Assembly (NCBI RefSeq): GCF_017948245.1
Contig: NZ_CP072866.1
Location: 62,001-126,000 of the forward strand
DNA: 64,000 bases
Direction: 5' to 3'
From: Rhizobium sp. NLR16a
GTDB taxonomy: Bacteria; Pseudomonadota; Alphaproteobacteria; Rhizobiales; Rhizobiaceae
How positions within the stretch are numbered: the first letter of the stretch is position 1; every line of letters begins with the position of its first letter. Below, piece by piece: positions 58,437 through 64,000 of the stretch. The position numbers were made by a program, and so were the translations under genes. The notes below the pieces were generated by a model. It worked only from the letters and a program-made list of their open reading frames with translations. It was not told where the DNA came from and did not search any database.

Positions 58437-58940
58437 ATGGCAACCGAGAAGACTCTGAACGATCTGTTTCTCGATACTCTCAAGGACATCTATTACGCCG
58501 AAAAGCAGATCCTGAAGGCCCTGCCGAAGATGGCCCGCGCCGCGCAATCGGAAGAGGGCAAGGCCGGTTTTCTGCAGCATCGCGACGAGACCCAGGCGCA
58601 GGTCGAGCGCCTCGAACAGGTTTTCGAGATGGTCGGCAAACCGGCACGCGGCAAGACCTGCGAGGCCATTCAGGGCATCATCGCCGAAGCCGAGGAGATC
58701 ATGGACGAATTCAAGGGCACGGTCGCCCTCGATGCTGGTCTGATTTCGTCCGCACAGGCCGTCGAGCATTATGAAATCGCCCGCTACGGCACGCTGATCG
58801 CCTGGGCAAAGCAGCTCGGCCTCAAGGATGCAGTGCCACTGCTGCAGGCTACGCTTGCCGAAGAAGAGGCGACTGACAAGAAGCTCACGCAGCTCGCCGA
58901 GTCCTCGGCCAACGTCAAGGGCAAAGGCAAGGCAGCCTGA
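58437..58940 (+). CDS. YciF-like (DUF892) ferritin-fold protein
   Basis: This 167-residue helical protein matches the DUF892/YciF family: TLNDLFLDTLKDIYYAEKQI at the start, HRDETQAQVERLEQVFEMVG, and HYEIARYGTLIAWAKQLG. The spaced Glu and His residues (EKQI, EEGK, HRDE, EHYE) could form a diiron site. GGAGGATTAA gives a strong start. These proteins rise in osmotic and general stress; an EcfG-type site 33 bp upstream agrees. The Lys-rich tail is typical. Confidence 0.9.
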   Translation: MATEKTLNDLFLDTLKDIYYAEKQILKALPKMARAAQSEEGKAGFLQHRDETQAQVERLEQVFEMVGKPARGKTCEAIQGIIAEAEEIMDEFKGTVALDAGLISSAQAVEHYEIARYGTLIAWAKQLGLKDAVPLLQATLAEEEATDKKLTQLAESSANVKGKGKAA

Positions 58941-59015
58941 GCCGCTCGACCGCGGTGTCCATTCGCAACGGCCGCCGCCTCGGCGGCCGTGCTTTTCCCG
59001 GGGCTGCCTCGCAGA

Positions 59016-60728
59016 TCAAAGACTGAGTTGCCAGATTTCGGCGGTAAGCAGATTCCCTTGGGGCGCGATGAGACGCACCGAGCTTACCCCGCTGAAGCCG
59101 GGCAGCCGCTTGGTTCCGGTCCAGCGGCCATCGTCGGCGAAGACCTCGATCGAACCTGCATCGAGGAATATCCGGATGGTCGACGGGCGCGCGCCGGCGG
59201 CGATGTAGCGTGGCGACACCTTGGCATTCGCCACCGAAAAGGGAATGCTCAGCCCATCGTCGTTCAACAGGACCTCGAGCGCCGCCTGCGGATGTTCGAA
59301 CGTCAGGCGGAACGCGTTGCCCGCCTGCTGGAGGGTGAGCAGGATTTCGACGGCGCCGTTGGCGAGGTCGACAGCCCGGCCGTTCAGAAGGCCATCGGCA
59401 TCCAGCCGGCGTTGCCGCAGGCTTTCCACGCCGGCAACCGGCGGCGTGATCAGCGCTCCGCCACGCAATGCCAACCGGCGCGGCAGCGTCATCGCCGTCG
59501 CCATATCGAGGTCTTTGGAGACATCGGTCCAGTTCGCGAGCCATGCGATGCCGACCGGACCCCTATCATCGACGAAGGACTGGAAGGCATAGGCGTCAGT
59601 GCCGAAATCCAGTTCCTGTTCGAATTCCACGGAGAAGCTGCGGCCATCGAAATGGCCGACGGTCGCAATCGTCATATTGCGCCGGCCCGTTGCCGGGTCG
59701 CGGCTTGTGAGAAGACCGAAAATCAGGGCCCAGCGCGTTGACGGGTCGTTCGCGGGACCGTCGAGAGGCACCAGGCAGGGGCACTCCGCCGCCGTCATCC
59801 CGAAGCGGTTTTCGCGATGGAGAATGTCGAGGAAGGTCCATCCCGTTGCCGCAGCCGGATCGTCCGTTTCGTAAAGCAGGATGACGCCGCCCTCGCGGTC
59901 CCGCGTGCCGAGCAGCATCTTCCATTTATCGTCCGGACCCATGAAGACATAGGGATCGCGGAAGTCGGTCGTCAGGCCGAGCCCGGCGGGGCGCCCCGGC
60001 AGGATCAGGCTTGCCGGTTCAACGTTGACAAGATCGCGGCTGGTGGCCGTGAACTGAACCTGCTCCTCCGGCTGCCGGTCCTTCAGATGCTCGGTGAAAA
60101 AGATGCGAATGCCGGCGCCATCGACGGGGATCGCCGAGCCGGAAAATGCGCCGCCGCGCCCATCGGCCCGCGCGGTGAGCTCGTCCGAAGGCGGAAGAAA
60201 GATTGGAAGATGCGTCCAGTGAAGGTAATCCTCCGAGACCGCATGCCCCCAATGCATGTTGTTCCACCGAAGACTGTGAGGATAGTGCTGGTAGAACAGG
60301 TGCACCCTGCCGCCGAACCTTCCAAACCCATTGGGATCGTTCATCCAGCCGAAAGGTGGGCGGAAATGATAGCCGCCGGCAGCCTCGGGCGCGGCATTGG
60401 CAGGCCTGACATGCAGCAGCCTTACGCCCTCATCATGAACGCGGGACTGACGGAAGGCATAGAGAACCGAGACTTCGGTTGTGACAGGGTCGTAGGAGAA
60501 GGCAGTTTCTCCGCCGCTTTCCAGCGTCAGCGGCCGAAACTCGAATTCATGGGGATTTGACGTTTCGACAGCACCGGCCGGATCGCCGTCGACATGTGCG
60601 CTCAGCCTTCCCGGCGCGCCACCATGCGAGGCCTTTATCCAGGCATGGATCGTGCTCCCCGCCGGCAGGACGGCGCTGATCGTCTCCAGCCCGCCTTCAT
60701 CGGACGGAGACATCACTTGTCTTGTCAT
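59016..60728 (-). CDS. Glycoside hydrolase family 32 (fructosidase/levanase type)
   Basis: This 570-residue enzyme has the GH32 nucleophile motif WMNDPNG near residue 127, FRDPYVF with the transition-state Asp and AECPCLV with the acid/base Glu, followed by the C-terminal beta-sandwich (from about residue 420). An extra 110-residue N-terminal beta domain precedes the catalytic part. No signal peptide is present, so it acts in the cytosol on imported beta-fructosides. It is the last gene of the ABC operon, four bases after the permease. The ATG at 60728 is preferred to a TTG at 60731. Confidence 0.92.
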   Translation of the reverse strand: MTRQVMSPSDEGGLETISAVLPAGSTIHAWIKASHGGAPGRLSAHVDGDPAGAVETSNPHEFEFRPLTLESGGETAFSYDPVTTEVSVLYAFRQSRVHDEGVRLLHVRPANAAPEAAGGYHFRPPFGWMNDPNGFGRFGGRVHLFYQHYPHSLRWNNMHWGHAVSEDYLHWTHLPIFLPPSDELTARADGRGGAFSGSAIPVDGAGIRIFFTEHLKDRQPEEQVQFTATSRDLVNVEPASLILPGRPAGLGLTTDFRDPYVFMGPDDKWKMLLGTRDREGGVILLYETDDPAAATGWTFLDILHRENRFGMTAAECPCLVPLDGPANDPSTRWALIFGLLTSRDPATGRRNMTIATVGHFDGRSFSVEFEQELDFGTDAYAFQSFVDDRGPVGIAWLANWTDVSKDLDMATAMTLPRRLALRGGALITPPVAGVESLRQRRLDADGLLNGRAVDLANGAVEILLTLQQAGNAFRLTFEHPQAALEVLLNDDGLSIPFSVANAKVSPRYIAAGARPSTIRIFLDAGSIEVFADDGRWTGTKRLPGFSGVSSVRLIAPQGNLLTAEIWQLSL

Positions 60729-60732
60729 CAAT

Positions 60733-61626
60733 TCAACCTTTCACGGCAGAGCCGATAAAGGAACTCACGAACCAGCGCTGGAAAACGAGGTAGAGCCCCA
60801 GGATCGGGATCATCATCAAAACGGAGGCGGCCATCGCGCGATCCCAGTAGATGCTGTCCTGCCCGAAAAAGGTCGCGATGGCGACGGCGATCGGCCGGGC
60901 ATAATCCGTCTGCGTCACGAGGATTGGCCAGAGATACTGATTCCAGGTCTCGATGCCCATCAGGATCGATACGGTGGCAAGCGCCGGCAGGCTGAGCGGC
61001 AGGAAAATCGAGCGGTAGGCCCGGAAAAAGGAGGCGCCGTCCATCTCGGCGGCTTCCAGCAATTCCTTCGGCAGTTGCGTAAAGAACTGGTAGAACAGGA
61101 AGATGTAGAGCGGGCTCGCGACCCAAGGCACGATCTGCACCGCGAAGGTGTCGGACATTCCCGCCCTGGATACCATGATCACGAGGGGCATGATGATGCT
61201 TTCCTGCGGGATCACATAGAGCGCGATCACCACCGCCAGGATCACCGCCCGGCCGCGGAGCGATCCCCAGGCCAGGACGAAACCGGCCATCGAATTGACG
61301 ATCAGGCCGGAGCAGACCGTGGTGACCAGGATGATCAGCGAGTTGATGAGGTAACGGCCGAAGGCGAGTTCGCCCGAGAGGTGGCCGACCTCCGCATAGT
61401 TGGAGAGCGTCGGGTTCGAAACCCAGAAGGCCCGGAAGCTGCCCATGTCGGCCAGGATCTGGAACCGATCGTCCTTGAGGCTCGCCACGACCAGGAGCAG
61501 CAATGGAGAGACGATTACCAGGGCGATAATGAAGATAGAGACCGTCTGGATGGTGCGCAAAACCCTTGCGACGGAGCGAGGCCGCGCAGCGCGGGCCTGC
61601 GGGATCGAGAGAGCGATATCAGACAT
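60733..61626 (-). CDS. CUT1 sugar ABC transporter permease (MalG type)
   Basis: This 297-residue permease has six membrane helices and an EAA loop (LLEAAEMDGASFFRAYRSI, residues ~190-208). It overlaps the MalF-type gene by eight bases and is followed at once by the GH32 gene. The importer therefore probably brings in sucrose or short fructans for cytosolic hydrolysis. No ATPase gene is visible in this operon. Confidence 0.93.
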   Translation of the reverse strand: MSDIALSIPQARAARPRSVARVLRTIQTVSIFIIALVIVSPLLLLVVASLKDDRFQILADMGSFRAFWVSNPTLSNYAEVGHLSGELAFGRYLINSLIILVTTVCSGLIVNSMAGFVLAWGSLRGRAVILAVVIALYVIPQESIIMPLVIMVSRAGMSDTFAVQIVPWVASPLYIFLFYQFFTQLPKELLEAAEMDGASFFRAYRSIFLPLSLPALATVSILMGIETWNQYLWPILVTQTDYARPIAVAIATFFGQDSIYWDRAMAASVLMMIPILGLYLVFQRWFVSSFIGSAVKG

Positions 61627-62560
61627 CGAAGCGCCTCAGGAGCTGGCGCTGGATCAGCGCGATGATGAGAACGATGACGAACAGGATGACCGAGACGGCG
61701 GAGGCATAGCCCATCTTCTGCTCCTCAAAGCCGGCGCGGACCATGTAATGCACCACCGTTTCGGTGCTGCTCTTCGGCCCGCCCTGCGTGAGGATGGCGA
61801 CTTGGGTATAGAGCTTGAACGCCTGGATGGTGGTGATCACGAGGACGAAGACATGGGTGGGCCGCAGGCCGGGCATGGTGACATGCCAGAAGCGTCGGAA
61901 GGCGTTGGCGCCGTCGATCTTTGCGGCATCGTAGAGTTCGTCCGGGATTCCCTGAAGCCCGGCAAGGTAGACGATCATCTGGAAACCATAGGCCTGCCAG
62001 GCCGAGAGCAGAACGAGCGAGAACATCGCCCATTCGGGATCGCCGAGCCAATCGATCGGCTGGATCGCGCCCCCGGAGAGAAAGCCGAGGATCTGGTTGA
62101 ACGGTCCCGTGGGATATTGGAATAGGGTTCCCCAGATGACGCAGACTACGACCATCGACGTGATCGCCGGCAGGAAGAACATGCCGCGCAGCAGATTGCG
62201 GAACGGCAGCTTCTGATGGAGCAGCAGGGCCGTTGCAAAAGCCAGGCCGCATTGCACCGGAATGATCCAGAAGGTGAAGCGTGAGACGTTCCAGAGGGCG
62301 GTCCAGAAAAGATCGTCCTGGAAGATGCGGATGAAATTGTTGAACCAGACGAACCGGACGGGCGTCGGCCGCGGCACGAGAGGCTGGTTGGTCATCGCCG
62401 TCCAGAAGGACAGCAGGAACGGCACGATCAGAAAGAGGGTCAGCAGGATGACCGCCGGCGCGAGCATCGCCGCTTCCTGCATCAGCCGTCCCGTGTCATG
62501 CCGGCGCGCCGGAGTCTTTCGCACTGTTGTCGACGACGGTGTCGATTGTTGCATGACCAT
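61619..62560 (-). CDS. CUT1 sugar ABC transporter permease (MalF type)
   Basis: This permease of about 313 residues starts at the ATG at 62560 behind AGGAGGAATGCC; the longer frame to 62617 would run through a large hairpin. A Ser/Thr/Arg-rich N-terminus leads to the first helix (AMLAPAVILLTLFLIVPFLL). The EAA loop (LYDAAKIDGANAFRRFWHV) is near residues 217-235 in this numbering. It pairs with the MalG-type protein. Confidence 0.92.
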   Translation of the reverse strand: MVMQQSTPSSTTVRKTPARRHDTGRLMQEAAMLAPAVILLTLFLIVPFLLSFWTAMTNQPLVPRPTPVRFVWFNNFIRIFQDDLFWTALWNVSRFTFWIIPVQCGLAFATALLLHQKLPFRNLLRGMFFLPAITSMVVVCVIWGTLFQYPTGPFNQILGFLSGGAIQPIDWLGDPEWAMFSLVLLSAWQAYGFQMIVYLAGLQGIPDELYDAAKIDGANAFRRFWHVTMPGLRPTHVFVLVITTIQAFKLYTQVAILTQGGPKSSTETVVHYMVRAGFEEQKMGYASAVSVILFVIVLIIALIQRQLLRRFDV

Positions 62561-62585
62561 GGCATTCCTCCTCTCCAGGCCTCGA

Positions 62586-62643
62586 GTGCCGGTCCCGCCT
62601 TGCAACGTGGTGGACACGTCGCAAGGCTTCGATGGACCGGCAC
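62586..62643 (-). terminator. Long composite hairpin between binding-protein and permease genes
   Basis: GTGCCGGTCC/GGACCGGCAC (10 bp), GCCTTGC/GCAAGGC (7 bp) and CGTG/CACG (4 bp) nest into one extended stem around GTGGA. It starts 9 bp after the binding-protein stop and ends 25 bp before the permease start. There is no T-run. It is likely an mRNA-stabilising or expression-balancing structure. Confidence 0.7.
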
Positions 62644-62652
62644 CGTTGGCTG

Positions 62653-63945
62653 TTATTCCTGATCACCGAACGGCGGATATCCATCGTTGTCCTCGATATC
62701 CTCGTCGATCTTCTTGGCGGCTGATGTGAGCGCCTCCTTGGGATCGCCGCCATTGAACACCTCGTCGACAGCCTGCATGAAGGCAGAGGTGATTGTGGGA
62801 TAGGCGGGGTGCGGCGGGCGCGCGACAGCCGTCTTCGACGCCTGTTCGAAGGCGATGGCCATCGGGCCGCCATTGGCATAGAGCGGAGATTCGGCGGCGA
62901 AGCTCTTCAATCCGGGGTAGCCGGACTGGCTTGCCACATAGGCCCGATATTCCTTGTCCTTCAGCAGGAAACTGATGAACTTGGCTGCGATGTCGGGATG
63001 TTTTGAAGTCTTGGTAATCGCCCAGATCCAGGTGCCGTTCGGGCTCGCGCCCTTTGTCCCGAACTTGGGCAGCGGCAGGACGACGAGGTTGTCCTTCATG
63101 GCGGCTACCGCCTCCGCATAGACCCAATGTCCGCCGAGCGCCAGGGCCGCGGGATTGCCTTCGGCATAGAACTGGTTGGTGCCGGCCGACTGCGGCACGA
63201 CCCAGCCGTTCTTGACCCATTTCTGCATCATCGCAAGCGCATCGACGCAGGCGTCGCTGTCGAGCGTGCCCTCGGATTTCCAGGCTTTGCGGTCGATCAG
63301 GTCACAGCCGGCCGATTGCAGGATCGGGCCATAGGCATAGGTGATCCATTCGGTCTTGATGCCGTAGCCGCGGAAGGTGTCGATCGGCCACTTCACGCCT
63401 TCGAGCTTCGAAAGCTTCTCGAGATAGGTTTCGAACTCCTCCCGGGTCCAGGCGTCGTCGACGGATTTCGGGATGCGGGCGCCGATCGCTTCGAGATATT
63501 TCCTGTTGCCGTAAAGAACGACGGAAGAGTCCGTCAGTCCGATCGCATAAAGATCCTTGTCGATCGGGTATGTGCCCTGAGCGATGTTGGACTCCGTCAT
63601 GTCGTCGAGCAGATCCTTGTCGATCAGCGGCTTGATCGGCTGCAGATAACCCGACCAGACATAATTGGCGAGGAACGGCGCATCGAGTTCCATGATGTCG
63701 GGCAGCTGTTTGGCCATGACGGCCGCGCTGAACTTCTCGTTATAGGCATCGTGCGGCGCATAGATGAACTGGACATCGACATCGGGATTGGCGGCCTCGA
63801 AGCGCTCGGCCACCTTGCCATAGGCGGCGACAAAACCGGGATCGCCCTGATGCATGACCTGGATCGCCGTCTTCTCGGCTGCGACAGCCCATGTGGCGGC
63901 CAGTGCCGACGACAGGATCAGGGACTGAAGTAAACGTTTACCCAT
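62653..63945 (-). CDS. ABC transporter periplasmic sugar-binding protein
   Basis: This 430-residue protein has a Sec signal (residues 1-23, GKRLLQSLILSSALAATWAV). The family-1 pattern follows: VMHQGDPGFVAAYGKVAERF, DVQFIYAPHDAYNEKFSAAV, and LALGGHWVYAEAVAAM in the centre. GAGGAGGATTTCTA precedes the ATG. Its first codons overlap the palindrome GTAAACGTTTAC. With the GH32 gene downstream, a beta-fructoside is the likely ligand. Confidence 0.92.
   Translation of the reverse strand: MGKRLLQSLILSSALAATWAVAAEKTAIQVMHQGDPGFVAAYGKVAERFEAANPDVDVQFIYAPHDAYNEKFSAAVMAKQLPDIMELDAPFLANYVWSGYLQPIKPLIDKDLLDDMTESNIAQGTYPIDKDLYAIGLTDSSVVLYGNRKYLEAIGARIPKSVDDAWTREEFETYLEKLSKLEGVKWPIDTFRGYGIKTEWITYAYGPILQSAGCDLIDRKAWKSEGTLDSDACVDALAMMQKWVKNGWVVPQSAGTNQFYAEGNPAALALGGHWVYAEAVAAMKDNLVVLPLPKFGTKGASPNGTWIWAITKTSKHPDIAAKFISFLLKDKEYRAYVASQSGYPGLKSFAAESPLYANGGPMAIAFEQASKTAVARPPHPAYPTITSAFMQAVDEVFNGGDPKEALTSAAKKIDEDIEDNDGYPPFGDQE
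63930..63941. promoter_or_regulatory. LacI-type palindrome at the start of the binding-protein gene
   Basis: GTAAACGTTTAC is a perfect 12-bp palindrome with the central CG typical of LacI-family operators. It covers codons 2-6 of the gene, so a bound repressor would act as a roadblock or downstream operator. It may be chance, since the promoter lies beyond or near the window edge and could not be examined. Confidence 0.4.
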
Positions 63946-64000
63946 TAGAAATCCTCCTCAATTGAATGGGCCTTCCTCAATTTACACGGATGCCCGCTCC

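Noticed and set aside
1..64000. tRNA, rRNA, CRISPR arrays, prophage or intact insertion sequences
   Set aside because: I saw no cloverleaf-type sequences, regularly spaced repeats, phage structural genes or transposase motifs. A covariance-model scan for RNA genes would be needed to be certain.

Overview
The window reads like a replicon of a fast-growing rhizobium (Rhizobium leguminosarum/etli type). It has GC-rich codon use, many CUT1 sugar ABC operons and a TRAP operon, HWE/HisKA_2-type histidine kinases, several Crp-like regulators, EcfG-type stress sigma signals and a rhizobial palindromic intergenic repeat. No tRNA, rRNA, CRISPR array, prophage or intact insertion sequence was recognised. 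The density of uptake operons and accessory genes would suit a large plasmid or an accessory chromosomal region, but no replication or partition genes are visible.

Layout. 1-5.3 kb: minus-strand operon of a DapA-family aldolase, GntR regulator, CUT1 ABC importer (no ATPase visible) and a PfkB kinase cut by the window edge. 5.5-6.15 kb: a ParD/ParE-type toxin-antitoxin pair with a palindromic operator. 6.2-12.5 kb: minus-strand operon of a DenD-like dehydrogenase, an SDR and a complete CUT1 importer, facing a LacI regulator across a 24-bp palindromic operator. 13.9-21.2 kb: Nudix hydrolase, DUF1206 membrane protein, phosphoesterase, DUF4334 protein, a secreted protein, an HWE sensor kinase with a single-domain response regulator, and a diguanylate cyclase. 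21.5-23.8 kb: divergent MFS exporter and LysR regulator. 23.8-25.2 kb: a gene-poor stretch and an unknown HTH-like protein.

25.3-34.8 kb: a detoxification-like locus (MFS, DoxX, amidohydrolase, XapX, isochorismatase-like hydrolase, ring-cleaving VOC dioxygenase, LysR, ChaC-like protein, Tat-exported alpha/beta hydrolase). Four of its promoter regions share the same spaced repeat, ATTGC-N18-ATTGC, which predicts one LysR regulon. 35.3-38.1 kb: a membrane protein and two hydrolases, one a PHB-depolymerase-like esterase. 38.4-39.9 kb: two curlin-repeat proteins flanking a CsgH-like chaperone. 40-45 kb: GntR-controlled TRAP importer plus L-idonate 5-dehydrogenase, with a perfect FadR-type operator.

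45-59 kb: a signalling and stress region. It holds four Crp/Fnr paralogues, a PAS-PAS HWE/HisKA_2 kinase, a degenerate receiver, many small unknown genes, an ECF sigma/NrsF anti-sigma pair with a matching GTAACC-N15-CGAA promoter, an unusual cytochrome P450, an EcfG-like sigma factor and a YciF-like ferritin-fold protein. Sites of the EcfG form GGAAC-N17/18-GTT lie upstream of at least eight genes in the window, mostly here. 59-64 kb: a minus-strand operon of a CUT1 importer and a cytosolic GH32 fructosidase, with a LacI-type palindrome at the start of the binding-protein gene.
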